Of a stretch of DNA of 29,069 bases, positions 8,432 to 16,921 are shown one piece after another. Source of the stretch: Pseudomonadota bacterium (lineage in GTDB: Bacteria > Pseudomonadota > Gammaproteobacteria > Steroidobacterales > Steroidobacteraceae); assembly GCA_023433515.1 (NCBI GenBank), contig JAEZCN010000079.1, forward strand, positions 1-29,069, given 5' to 3'. A model generated the notes under the pieces. That model saw only the letters and a list, made by a program, of their open reading frames with translations, was not told the origin of the DNA and did no database searches. Both the position numbers and the translations under genes were made by a program. Every line of letters begins with the position of its first letter. The stretch's first letter is position 1.

Positions 8432-9931
8432 GTGAAGATAGGCGGAGCATCGTCGCGGCTCGTGGCAAGAAACAGCCGGTTCGCGATCTACTCATCCCTG
8501 TTTTCGGCAGCTTCGCTGCTCGTCACCTACAAGCTCGCGGCGGATTCCATTGGAATCGGCGCCATCGGCATGTGGTCCATCGCACTTGCGCTGACTTCTC
8601 TCACGGGCGTGGTGGACATGGGACTGCCATTGGCCATGGTTCGCGAAGTCGCAAAGCTGGCATCCGTCGCGGACTGGAGAAGCGTGACGAGGCTGGTGCT
8701 GTGGGCGGTCCTCGTGTCGGGGGGCGCGACGCTGGTGCTGGCGTACGTGTCGGTGCCGGCCGTGCAATGGGTCCTCGAGCGCTTCGTATTGAAGGGCGCG
8801 GGACTCGTCCCGGACGGGCTCCTGATGGCGTGTGTGCTGACCGTGTCGCTGAACTCGCTGAACCTGTTGCTCACCGGTGTGCTCGAAGGATTGGAAAGAT
8901 ACGACTTGAAGTTCTGGAGCCTGTTGTCTGGCAACAGCGCGATGGTGACGGCAGTCGTCTTGTCCAGCCGCGCCGAACAGCCGCCCTCGATTGCCTGGGC
9001 CTTCGTGGTCCTTTATGGCTGCACCGCAACGGCATCCGGAATCGCCGTGTGGCAATCACTGCGCAAAAAGCGCGGAGCTCATGGTGGCGCATCCGCGACT
9101 CGGCGAGGAATTCTCCTGGGTAACGCGATCAGGATCGGCGCGCCGCTCAGGATGGCCGGCCTCGCGTCGCTGTTCTTCGAGCCGATCTCGAGGTTTTACT
9201 TCGGCGCGCTTGGGGGACTTCACAGCGCGGGCATATACGAGGTTGCGTCGCGCATCTGCGTGCAGGTGCAAACCTTGATCTCGAGTGCGGTCCAGGTAAT
9301 CGTCCCGCGGCTGATGATGTTGCGAGAGTCCAATCAGGCCGAGAACCTGGCGCTGCTGAGGGCGGGCTTCGGCCTCACGGCCATCGCGGCGATGCTGGGA
9401 CTCGCCGGGCTGTTGTTGGGAATAACGTCAGCTTCGACGTTGTTGCTCGCGGGGTTCGATCGGGACTTCGCCATCTTCGTCGCAACACTCGGGGCTGCTT
9501 GGATGTTTCATGTTCTTGCGTCGCCAGCGTATTTCACGAACATCGCGGACGGAACCGTTCACTGGAACTGGATCAGTCAGTGGTCCGCGGTTGTCGTGAG
9601 CGCGGTGGTGGGGCCGCTCGCATGGCTCCTGTTCGACAGCTGGCAGGCGATCATCATCGGGCCTTGCGCCGGACTCCTGTCGGCGACGCTGGTGGCGCTC
9701 ATTTCCCTCAATCGCAGAAGGGGTGAAAGGCTGCTGCAGCTTTCGTTCCGCGACTTCCGGATCATCTTCGTGGTTGCGCTCGTGCTCGGAGGTTGTCAGT
9801 TGGGCGGCGAGTTCCTATTCCACGGTTCGTGGACCTTGCTCACGGGTATTGTGACTCTTGGGGCCTTTGGCGCGTTCGCGCTTCGATTCCTGACCGGTGC
9901 GGTCGCGCGTTACTCGCCTGCGTCCGCGTAG
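8432..9931 (+). CDS. Wzx-type lipid-linked oligosaccharide flippase
   Basis: Inner-membrane protein of the MOP/polysaccharide-transporter superfamily, predicted to flip undecaprenyl-PP-linked repeat units to the periplasm. The 499-aa product is hydrophobic throughout, with about 12-14 membrane helices, beginning with FAIYSSLFSAASLLVTYKLA and GAIGMWSIALALTSLTGVVDMG. The second motif (L-x-x-V-D-x-G) is typical of helix 2 in this family. Start is GTG 8432; GTG 8462 (VARNSRFAIY) is an alternative with a shorter N-terminus, and neither has a strong Shine-Dalgarno sequence. Substrate specificity cannot be read from sequence. It follows a 98-bp gap and is 14 bp ahead of the next gene, so it probably heads its own transcription unit. 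Confidence 0.85.
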   Translation: MKIGGASSRLVARNSRFAIYSSLFSAASLLVTYKLAADSIGIGAIGMWSIALALTSLTGVVDMGLPLAMVREVAKLASVADWRSVTRLVLWAVLVSGGATLVLAYVSVPAVQWVLERFVLKGAGLVPDGLLMACVLTVSLNSLNLLLTGVLEGLERYDLKFWSLLSGNSAMVTAVVLSSRAEQPPSIAWAFVVLYGCTATASGIAVWQSLRKKRGAHGGASATRRGILLGNAIRIGAPLRMAGLASLFFEPISRFYFGALGGLHSAGIYEVASRICVQVQTLISSAVQVIVPRLMMLRESNQAENLALLRAGFGLTAIAAMLGLAGLLLGITSASTLLLAGFDRDFAIFVATLGAAWMFHVLASPAYFTNIADGTVHWNWISQWSAVVVSAVVGPLAWLLFDSWQAIIIGPCAGLLSATLVALISLNRRRGERLLQLSFRDFRIIFVVALVLGGCQLGGEFLFHGSWTLLTGIVTLGAFGAFALRFLTGAVARYSPASA

Positions 9932-9945
9932 CCAGTGGGATTCCC

Positions 9946-10914
9946 GTGACTCAACCCGTAGTTTCCCCTCGGCAGGTCTTGAACTGGTACCGGAGAACGG
10001 TCCCGGTAAAACCATTCGAATCCGTGCAGGCATGGTCGTCCAGGAAGAGGGTGCTGCTCACGATCGGCCTGGGTGCAGGATTCGACGATCCGGTGCGGCG
10101 ACTCACCGATCAAGCCGCGGCACTGGGGTGGTTCCACGGTGCAAGGGCTATCACCGACAAGGCCAGTCCCGCTTGGATGAGCGAGTACTACGAATTGACC
10201 GCGGAGCTGCGCGCATCCAACCCGAAAGGGTACGGGCTCTGGAGCTGGAAGCCGTTCTGCGTCCTCCGGACGTTGTTGTCGCTGGAGGAAGGCGACCACC
10301 TCTATTACCTGGATGCGGGCTGCGAGCTATCCGCATTGGGGGAAGGCCGCATGAAGTTCTTCGACCGGGATATCGCCGAACATGGCGCGCTCTTTTTCGA
10401 GCTTCCATTTGGTGAACGAACTTGGACGAAACCATCCTTGCTCGAGAAGTATGATCCCGCGGTGCGAGAGTCCCCTCATGTCCAGGCTACGTGGTTCGGG
10501 TTGAAGAATTGCGCGGCAACCCGCGAAATCGTGCGGTCTTGGTGGGAGACTTGTAGCGACAGGGATTTCTGGGCGCTGAGAGACGAGGCTGGGATCAGTC
10601 ACCGCCACGATCAGTCGGTGCTGAGCTGCGTCGTCAAATCGATGCGCCAGGGGTTCATGGCGCGTCCCTGGGAAGATGTGTTCGCGCCGTGGCTATACGT
10701 AAGGGATTCCTGGGCATTGCTCGAACCGGTGCACGCGTTGCGCCAGCGGAACGCAAAATCCGTCGTCACGCGCCTGGTTGGCAGTTCCACCCTGTCGGCA
10801 TGCGAAGAGAACCTGGGCAGGCCGGGCATGTCGTTCAGGTTGCGCAGCGCCGCGCGACGGGTAGTTAGTAAGGTCCGGGACGAGATGATCCTGGCGAAAC
10901 ATGGCCTGAGGTGA
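9946..10914 (+). CDS. Putative glycosyltransferase with DAGCE motif
   Basis: 322-aa soluble protein, probably a GT-A-fold glycosyltransferase acting at the inner membrane face on the growing repeat unit. GTG 9946 is chosen because it lies 14 bp after the flippase stop with TGGGA at a suitable distance; the open frame extends upstream only over the flippase. Family-like blocks are KGYGLWSWKPFCVLRTL, then DHLYYLDAGCEL (D123-x-GC, in the position of a metal-binding DxD), and RHDQSVLSCVVK near residue 220. These blocks resemble uncharacterised proteins that recur in lipopolysaccharide and capsule clusters, usually annotated as capsular polysaccharide synthesis or hypothetical. The glycosyltransferase role is an inference from the motif order and the neighbours. 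Confidence 0.55.
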   Translation: MTQPVVSPRQVLNWYRRTVPVKPFESVQAWSSRKRVLLTIGLGAGFDDPVRRLTDQAAALGWFHGARAITDKASPAWMSEYYELTAELRASNPKGYGLWSWKPFCVLRTLLSLEEGDHLYYLDAGCELSALGEGRMKFFDRDIAEHGALFFELPFGERTWTKPSLLEKYDPAVRESPHVQATWFGLKNCAATREIVRSWWETCSDRDFWALRDEAGISHRHDQSVLSCVVKSMRQGFMARPWEDVFAPWLYVRDSWALLEPVHALRQRNAKSVVTRLVGSSTLSACEENLGRPGMSFRLRSAARRVVSKVRDEMILAKHGLR

Positions 10915-10950
10915 AGCGTGAGCTCGCGTCAGGGATCACAATGAGGTTGT

Positions 10951-11757
10951 ATGCGTAGTTCAATCGCGTTCTTGCGTAACAAGGTTGTCGAGTTCGCCAT
11001 GGAGCGCTCGCGCAGGGGGTATGCCCGCAGCCGCGGCGACCTGTCGCAGGATCTCTCCTTCACCGAGGCGACGCGTCGATTTCCCGATCGCAACGATTTG
11101 CATGCGTACATGCACCGGTTTTTTTACGAATCCCTTCCCGAAACCTTGCGCCTGCACAGGGAGTACTTCTCGAAGGAGGGGCGAGGATTCGGCGAGCCGG
11201 CATTTCACTCGATGTGGTACCTGCTCCTGCGCGAATTCCGTCCGACGAATTTGCTGGAAATCGGTGTCTATCGAGGCCAGGTGGTCTCGTTGTGGACACT
11301 CATCGGGCGGGAGCTGTCGATTCCGGTCGGGGTCCGCTGCATCTCGCCATTCAGTTCCGCCGGCGACCAGGTCAGTCGCTACCGGCAACTCGACTATCTC
11401 GAAGACGTGATGCGGAATTTCGACCATTTTCAATTGCCGCGTCCCAACTACCTGAAGGGCTTCTCGACCGACCCCCAGGCCATCGCGTACCTGCGCGCCG
11501 AGCCGCTCGATTTCGTGTACATCGACGGTGGCCACGACTACGACGTCGTCCTCTCCGACTACCGGAACAGCGTCGATGCTCTGAAACCAGGCGGGATCCT
11601 CGTCATGGACGATGCGAGTCTCGGGACGAATTTCGCACCGCCGAAGTTTTCGTTCGCGGGTCATCCGGGCCCGAGCAAGGTGGCTCGCGAGATCGCGGAC
11701 AAGGAGCTCCAGTTCCTTGGCGGGGTTGGACACCAGAATGTTTACAGAAAGCCCTGA
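10951..11757 (+). CDS. Class I SAM-dependent methyltransferase (Methyltransf_24/CmcI-like)
   Basis: 268-aa cytoplasmic methyltransferase, likely acting on a sugar or on the glycan. ATG 10951 is preceded by GAGG at 10943-10946. The SAM-binding motif I is LEIGVYRGQVVSLW near residue 102, and the following acidic position is replaced by VRCISPFSSAG. The DFVYIDGGHDYDVVLSDYRN block near residue 187 is the hallmark of the Methyltransf_24/cephalosporin-hydroxylase-like group, with KPGGILVMDDA after it. No signal peptide or membrane segment is seen. It is one of four methyltransferase-like genes in this locus and lies between two glycan-assembly genes. The acceptor group is unknown. Confidence 0.78.
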   Translation: MRSSIAFLRNKVVEFAMERSRRGYARSRGDLSQDLSFTEATRRFPDRNDLHAYMHRFFYESLPETLRLHREYFSKEGRGFGEPAFHSMWYLLLREFRPTNLLEIGVYRGQVVSLWTLIGRELSIPVGVRCISPFSSAGDQVSRYRQLDYLEDVMRNFDHFQLPRPNYLKGFSTDPQAIAYLRAEPLDFVYIDGGHDYDVVLSDYRNSVDALKPGGILVMDDASLGTNFAPPKFSFAGHPGPSKVAREIADKELQFLGGVGHQNVYRKP

Positions 11758-11810
11758 TATCTTGCAGCGTCCGGTATCGGTTTCGGGCATGGGTGGAGGA
11801 TTGTTTCGTT

Positions 11811-12683
11811 ATGGGTGTTGATGTTCATGCTGCTCGACTTCTCGCGCTTGCGAAGCGGGAAGGGGTGGATTTTTCCCGGACCATCACATTGGGCCACCAG
11901 TGGTTGCACATCGACCGGCGCGCGATGCACAAGGTCCTTCAGGAAATGGGCGTGGACCTGGGCGATCGAGCGCTCGACAACATGGATGGTTCCGCGCCAT
12001 TCGCGGACGCCTTGTTGACCGCTTTCGGAGCGAAGGACCCGGTGAGCGTGGATGCGTCTTCCTACGAGAACGCCACGATTGTTCACGACATGAACGTCGA
12101 TCTGCCAGACGAACTGATCGGCAAGTTCTCCCTTCTGATCGACTGCGGGACACTGGAGCACGTCTTCAACTTTCCGGTCGCCATCCGCAACAGCATGAAG
12201 ATGCTGAGCGTGGGCGGGCACGTGGCTTTCGTGACCACCGCCAACAACTTCATGGGGCACGGCTTCTACCAGTTCAGTCCCGAACTGTTCTACCGTGTGC
12301 TTTCGCCCGAAAACGGGTTCCAGGTCCTCAGGATGTTCATCTCCGAGGTTCGACCCAACGCGCCGTGGTACGAGCTGATGGATCCTTCGGCGATCAGGCA
12401 GCGCGTGGAGCTGACCAACAACGCGCCGGCATACCTGCTCGTACTGGCGAAGAGAACAGCCGATGTGGCGCCTCTGGCGAAGGCTCCGCAGCAAAGCGAC
12501 TATGAGCAATTGAGCTGGCGGGACGGACAGCGTACCGCCGAATCCGGTCGCGGCCGACTGGTGGCGGCGGCCCGCAGGATCATGCCCGAATGGCTCTTCG
12601 CGCGGCTCTACTGGATATGGATGCGAGCGAGACCTTCTTTCGCTGCGCCTTACTACCGCCCCGTCGGAAGAGATCTGCGATAG
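11811..12683 (+). CDS. Methyltransferase-like protein lacking a clear SAM glycine motif
   Basis: 290-aa protein resembling class I methyltransferases. ATG 11811 is chosen for GGAGGA at 11795-11800 and because upstream sequence belongs to the previous gene; the frame is open much further upstream by chance. Family-like features are VDASSYENATIVHDMN, then KFSLLIDCGTLEHVFNF near residue 107, corresponding to the motif IV region of Methyltransf_11-type enzymes, followed by a post-core helix and VGGHVAFVTTANN. The usual E/D-x-G-x-G-x-G motif I is not recognisable. The C-terminus carries a basic tail (RIMPEWLFARLYWIWMRAR) that could associate with the membrane. It may be a methyltransferase, a related catalyst, or an inactive relative. 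Confidence 0.55.
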   Translation: MGVDVHAARLLALAKREGVDFSRTITLGHQWLHIDRRAMHKVLQEMGVDLGDRALDNMDGSAPFADALLTAFGAKDPVSVDASSYENATIVHDMNVDLPDELIGKFSLLIDCGTLEHVFNFPVAIRNSMKMLSVGGHVAFVTTANNFMGHGFYQFSPELFYRVLSPENGFQVLRMFISEVRPNAPWYELMDPSAIRQRVELTNNAPAYLLVLAKRTADVAPLAKAPQQSDYEQLSWRDGQRTAESGRGRLVAAARRIMPEWLFARLYWIWMRARPSFAAPYYRPVGRDLR

Positions 12684-12716
12684 GCGAAGTCGATTGATAT
12701 TGGTTGGAGAATCCCG

Positions 12717-13556
12717 ATGAGCGGTGAATATCGAGTCACATTGAAGAATGCCTCTCCATTGCGTTGGAGAGCAGCACTTCCCTTGCGCCTCTATCTGAAA
12801 CATTCGCCTTTGCAGCGTGGCAAGGGTCCGCTGCAGAAGCTAGTGATCGATTTACTGATGCCGAGGAACGCCGACCTCGACGTCAGGCTGCCTTCCGGCG
12901 ATGTCATCGTCATGAGCTCGGCCGAGCGCATCGGCAGTTTCCTGCTGATTCGCCAGTACTTCGAAGATGCCGAACTGGCTGCATGCGAGCGCCTGGCCGT
13001 TCTGGGCAGCACGGTGATCGACGTGGGCGCGAACGTCGGCATCTTCACGATGACCCTCGCACGACTGGTCGGCGAGAAGGGTACGGTCATCGCGGTCGAC
13101 CCACTACCTAGAAACTGTGCCCGGCTGCGTGCGCACGCAAAGATGAACAACCATTCCAATATACTGGTCGTCGAGCTGGCAGTCGGTGAGAAGGTCGGTG
13201 TCGTCTCGTTGAACCCCGCAATCGATCCGGCGTTCGTCTCGATCCATTCGGATTCCTCCGCGGCGTCGAGCTCGACGGACATCGAGGTGGAGATGCGCCC
13301 CCTCGACGAAATCTGGCACTCGATGGGGAGCCAGCCCGTTTCGTTCATGAAAGTGGATGTGGAAGGCAGTGAGCTCGGTGTGCTCGATGGTGGAAAGGAA
13401 CTGCTGTCGACTCATCGGCCCGCCATGCTCATCGAGGTGGCGGACAACGAGCGGATGGCCGCGATCCGCAGGCGCCTCGATCCTTACGGGTATGAGCCGA
13501 CTCAACCGCCGGGCTTTCAGCCGTGGAACTACATCTTCAAGGCGCGCAAGAATTGA
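12717..13556 (+). CDS. FkbM-family SAM-dependent methyltransferase
   Basis: 279-aa methyltransferase of the FkbM family, whose members O-methylate sugars and polyketides. ATG 12717 has GGAGA upstream at a good distance. Motif I is VIDVGANVGIFTMTLA near residue 100, followed by IAVDPLPRNCARLRAHAKMN, with Asp at the ribose-binding position. FMKVDVEGSELGVLDGG near residue 210 and PAMLIEV are the other FkbM signatures. The N-terminal ~85 residues are a variable region without membrane segments. It is 33 bp after the previous gene and 43 bp ahead of a GT2 gene, consistent with a shared operon and a role in methylating the repeat unit, possibly as a sugar O-methylation. Confidence 0.87.
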   Translation: MSGEYRVTLKNASPLRWRAALPLRLYLKHSPLQRGKGPLQKLVIDLLMPRNADLDVRLPSGDVIVMSSAERIGSFLLIRQYFEDAELAACERLAVLGSTVIDVGANVGIFTMTLARLVGEKGTVIAVDPLPRNCARLRAHAKMNNHSNILVVELAVGEKVGVVSLNPAIDPAFVSIHSDSSAASSSTDIEVEMRPLDEIWHSMGSQPVSFMKVDVEGSELGVLDGGKELLSTHRPAMLIEVADNERMAAIRRRLDPYGYEPTQPPGFQPWNYIFKARKN

Positions 13557-13599
13557 GCGAGGCGGGCCCTGGTCCGCCGGAAGGATTTCTTGAAGGCCC

Positions 13600-14547
13600 A
13601 TGTACGCAGCTCACGATTCGTCCTCGAAAGCCTCGGCATTCGATGAACTTCGAAGCGCGCTGGCTGACGCCGGCGTGCGATCGGAGTCGCGCGCCGTCAC
13701 GATCGACGGGACGCCGGTCGGCGAGGTCGAGACCTCGCCCTTGGTCACTGTCGTTACATTATCGTACAACTCCGAAGCGACGATCTCGAGGGCCATTGAG
13801 AGCGTCCTCAATCAGACCTACCGATCGATCGAGTACGTGATCATCGATGGAGGCTCGCGTGATGCAACGGTAAGCATCATCGAGAGCCACCGCGCGCGGT
13901 TGTCCTACTGGCGCAGCGGACCCGACGGGGGCATCAGCAATGCCTTCAACCTCGGTATTGCGGCGGCCCGCGGTCGATACGTCGCGATCGTGAACTCGGA
14001 TGACTGGATGTCTCCGGATCAGATCGAACAGGCAGTGACCGCTCTCGAGCAATCCGGCGCCGCGTTTGCCTTTGGCAACCTCGCGGTGCATGCCGAAGAT
14101 GGGCACGTGTTGTACGTCGTCGAAGGACGGCCCGACTACTGGAAGAACATGCGTTATCGCATGCCGCACATCAACCATCCGACGGTAGTCGTTTGCCGGG
14201 ACGCCTACGAAAGAGTCGGGCCGTTCGACCGCCGACGTCGCATCGCGATGGATTTCGACTGGCATCTCAGGGCCGAACTACTCGGAGTTCGCGGTGTGTA
14301 CGCCCCGCTGCTGCTGGGGCACATGGGTAAGGGAGGGGTCAGCGACCAGCACTGGCGCGCTGGCCTGAAAGAGGTCCGGGCCATCGCCATCGAGCACCGC
14401 CAGAGCCGGGTACTGGCTCACGTCGTCTATCTCGCGCGAACTCTCAGGGCGTACATTCGACTGGCGTTGCATCGTGTGATGCCGAAGGCTTGGGTCGATT
14501 TCGTTCATCGGAAGGTGAATCCGCAGCTCAAGCACCAGAGTTCATGA
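13600..14547 (+). CDS. GT2-family glycosyltransferase
   Basis: 315-aa inverting GT-A glycosyltransferase of family 2, likely adding one sugar to the undecaprenyl-linked repeat unit. ATG 13600 has GAAGG just upstream. After a ~48-residue N-terminal extension the catalytic domain begins with VTVVTLSYNSEATISRAIES, VLNQTYRSIEYVIIDGGS, then the nucleotide-binding NSDDW (D134, D135) and MDFDWHLRAELLG as the likely catalytic-base region (the ED/FD motif). PDGGISNAFNLGIAAARG is the usual acceptor-proximal helix. No membrane helix is evident. It ends only 4 bp ahead of the polymerase gene. Donor and acceptor sugars are not predictable by eye. Confidence 0.9.
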   Translation: MYAAHDSSSKASAFDELRSALADAGVRSESRAVTIDGTPVGEVETSPLVTVVTLSYNSEATISRAIESVLNQTYRSIEYVIIDGGSRDATVSIIESHRARLSYWRSGPDGGISNAFNLGIAAARGRYVAIVNSDDWMSPDQIEQAVTALEQSGAAFAFGNLAVHAEDGHVLYVVEGRPDYWKNMRYRMPHINHPTVVVCRDAYERVGPFDRRRRIAMDFDWHLRAELLGVRGVYAPLLLGHMGKGGVSDQHWRAGLKEVRAIAIEHRQSRVLAHVVYLARTLRAYIRLALHRVMPKAWVDFVHRKVNPQLKHQSS

Positions 14548-14551
14548 CCGC

Positions 14552-15844
14552 ATGAATACATCGTTGGCGAGCGTGAATGTCCCGGCATCCAGGATGCCCC
14601 TGGCGGTTTCGACTTTCCTGACCTACGCGATGCTGCTTTCGATGCCAATGGTCGATGTGTTCGCGCCGAGCGTCTGGCTCATTCCCCCCATGACCATCGG
14701 ATTGGCACTCACTGCGTGGCTCATCCGCTGCAACGAGCTGCACATCGATCGTCTCTACGTCGTGCTGTTGCTGCTGATCGCAGTCTGCTTCGTTCCCTGG
14801 CTGGCAACGGCCGAATACATTTCGTTCAAGACCGCATTTCATGCCGGGGCCATAATCGCGAGTGCGACGGTGTACTACCTCGGGATGCGCACCGCATTGA
14901 CCAAGCTGATTCGCGAAGGCGCCGCCTTTGCCATCCTCAGGGCCGTTTATTTCGCGCTGCTTTTCTGTTCGCTGTACATACTGGTGGAGTTTGCTGCGTC
15001 GAATCTCGCCGGTTATGACATCGCGCAGTTCGTCCCGCACATCACCGTGCCGGATCTGGAAGCCCAGGTATTCGGGCTCCTACTGCGTGCCCGGGGTTTC
15101 GCCGCTGAACCGGGAGTCATGGCGCTTTATTATGACTTCGCTTTGTTCTTCGTCCTGCCGATCCTCCGCCTCGGCTGGCGATACAGGATCGGCTACGCCT
15201 GCATCATCGTGCCGTCCTACCTGACCTTGTTCAGCACCGCATCCCTGGTCGGCGTCGTCACGGCGGCTGTGGTGTTGCTCGTCTGGCGTTTCGGCTCGCG
15301 GTTCATCGGGTCCACGTTTCGTGTTGCCGCGGTCGCCGGTATCGCCATGGCCGTGTTGTTCACATGGCGAGACGAAGTCATCGAATTTACCGACCTGCTG
15401 ATCGTCTCCAGGGTCAGTGCCCTGGTGACCGGCTCAGGCGAAGACAGCTCGAGTTCGGTGCGCAGGTCGCATCTTGATCAAGTCGCACAAGTTGTGGGCG
15501 ACTACCCCGCGGGTATCGGGTTCGGTGTGGCGCCGGGACTCGCCGATGCCGGCGTGAATTTCCGCGGGATGGCCGTCGACGAAGGCCAGATCAGCCTGTT
15601 TGCCATGATCCTGTTGTCGGGAGGTGTAGTGGCTCTTCTGCTGCTGACCGGCGTGGTCGGATTCAGCATCTTTCAGTCGCTGAAAATCCCTCACTTCGGG
15701 CCGTACATCGCGGCAGGAGGACTCGCCATTTCACTCCATCAACTTTCAATCACCGAGTTCTGGCTGCCTTTCTTCTGGTTCTTTCTGGCTTGTGCATCCG
15801 CCTTTCGATATTACCGCCCCTCGGGTCCTGGCGCCGCGTCCTAA
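14552..15844 (+). CDS. Wzy-like O-antigen/EPS polymerase
   Basis: 430-aa inner-membrane protein with about 11-12 predicted helices, identified as a Wzy-type polymerase that joins repeat units in the periplasm. ATG 14552 lies 4 bp after the GT2 stop. The conserved elements are an Arg-containing periplasmic stretch, LLLRARGFAAEPGVMALYY, and a second one with RRSHLDQVAQVVGDYPAGIGFG, which match the two Arg-rich loops of Wzy/WaaL polymerases. Sequence similarity in this class is low, so the assignment relies on topology, the Arg motifs, and the presence of flippase, chain-length and initiating genes nearby. Its TAA shares bases with the stop of the reverse-strand methyltransferase (bases 15842-15843). 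Confidence 0.8.
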   Translation: MNTSLASVNVPASRMPLAVSTFLTYAMLLSMPMVDVFAPSVWLIPPMTIGLALTAWLIRCNELHIDRLYVVLLLLIAVCFVPWLATAEYISFKTAFHAGAIIASATVYYLGMRTALTKLIREGAAFAILRAVYFALLFCSLYILVEFAASNLAGYDIAQFVPHITVPDLEAQVFGLLLRARGFAAEPGVMALYYDFALFFVLPILRLGWRYRIGYACIIVPSYLTLFSTASLVGVVTAAVVLLVWRFGSRFIGSTFRVAAVAGIAMAVLFTWRDEVIEFTDLLIVSRVSALVTGSGEDSSSSVRRSHLDQVAQVVGDYPAGIGFGVAPGLADAGVNFRGMAVDEGQISLFAMILLSGGVVALLLLTGVVGFSIFQSLKIPHFGPYIAAGGLAISLHQLSITEFWLPFFWFFLACASAFRYYRPSGPGAAS

Positions 15845-16824
15845 GATGCCGGCTGGCGCTGAATGTAGAAGCTCCCGGGCTCGCGCGTCCGGTCATGCTG
15901 AACGCAAATCGACGCGAGGGCTTCATAATGACCGTGATGCAGAAGGTTGAGAGCCGCGATCACCTTGAATTGCGAATTGAACGAGAGGAAAGCTTCGAGC
16001 ATGTATTGCTCGTTCCAGAGGTAGGCACGGTTCACGATCCAGTCGCGAAGGTATTCACGCGGCGAAAAAATGTCGTGGAAATGTACGAAGACGCCTGGCC
16101 TGAGGTTGGGCAGAACTTCGAGTATTTCGAACGTAACGTCGCCTCGCGGGCGCACCATGTGCGAGGAATCGACGAAGAGCAGATCCCCGCTCTGCAGTGA
16201 CCGGAAGCGTTCCATGTCCACGGACTCGACGCGCTCGCGCAGGACAGTGACGCCCAGTTGTTCGAGCCATGGAGTCTCGTAAGGTTCGATACAGATGTGG
16301 TTGCAGCTTCTCTCGGGGTCCTCGTCGACGTTCGCGGTTGCTGCGGCGTGCATCACGAGCGTCGAATTCCCGCACCCCACCTCGATGATGCGCGAGGGCT
16401 TGAAATGCCGCACGAAGCTGTAGAGGTAGTCAGCGTCTCCTGAAAGGAACGTGCCGTTATCGAGTGTGAAATGTCGCTTGTTTCCCTGAGGACCTTCGAC
16501 AAACCTGCGAAATTCCGCAGAGAAGGACATTTGCCGGAGGATCTGCAGCTGCTCTTCGACGTTCCACTCGATCCCCTTCAGTTCGCGCGGTGCGTCGAGG
16601 GGAGCCGACAGGTCATCCGGATGGAACAACGGATCGTAGTAATGCCTCCTCAACGGCCATACTCCCACGCGACGCAGGGTTTGCCGGGACAGTGGTGCGA
16701 ACTGCGGGCCCATCCTTCGGAACAGCCGCATCGGGATTGCGGCTATAGCTAGCAGCGGGGCGAGAAGCAGATCGACGAATGGAACCGCGAATTTCTTCAG
16801 GAAGCTTTTGAGCGCTTGATGCAC
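15841..16824 (-). CDS. Membrane-anchored class I SAM-dependent methyltransferase
   Basis: 327-aa methyltransferase in the opposite direction to every other polysaccharide gene here. ATG is at 16824-16822 and the stop TAG at 15843-15841, which interlocks with the stop of the polymerase. The N-terminus has a hydrophobic segment, roughly residues 14-32 (PFVDLLLAPLLAIAAIP), that may anchor it to the inner membrane. Motif I is RIIEVGCGNSTLVMHA at 145-160, followed by the acidic HICIEPYETPW region. DLLFVDSSHMVRPRGDV near 214-230 and VFVHFHDIFSPREYL near 245 are later motifs, reminiscent of Methyltransf_24 enzymes. A role in decorating the polysaccharide is inferred from location; the reverse orientation suggests it is a separately acquired cassette. 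Confidence 0.8.
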   Translation of the reverse strand: MHQALKSFLKKFAVPFVDLLLAPLLAIAAIPMRLFRRMGPQFAPLSRQTLRRVGVWPLRRHYYDPLFHPDDLSAPLDAPRELKGIEWNVEEQLQILRQMSFSAEFRRFVEGPQGNKRHFTLDNGTFLSGDADYLYSFVRHFKPSRIIEVGCGNSTLVMHAAATANVDEDPERSCNHICIEPYETPWLEQLGVTVLRERVESVDMERFRSLQSGDLLFVDSSHMVRPRGDVTFEILEVLPNLRPGVFVHFHDIFSPREYLRDWIVNRAYLWNEQYMLEAFLSFNSQFKVIAALNLLHHGHYEALASICVQHDRTREPGSFYIQRQPAS

Positions 16825-16921
16825 GTTTTTTCCATCAACAGATTGGGGCTTGGTATCATGATTTGCTGCACTGGCCGGTCGGCCCAGCGAGACATTTCAA
16901 TCGGAAGTCGGGTCAAAACTG

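Noticed and set aside
11742..12803. Reverse-strand open frame of about 350 codons across the methyltransferase-like gene.
   Set aside because: The + strand gene has a good ribosome-binding site and recognisable motifs; the reverse frame spans a gene boundary and looks like a shadow.
16825..16921. Divergent promoter between the reverse methyltransferase and wzz, with TATCAT at 16854-16859 and a GGCCG/CGGCC repeat at 16873-16884.
   Set aside because: No plausible -35 at standard spacing, and the repeat has a 2-base centre; a promoter must exist here or upstream, but I cannot place it.
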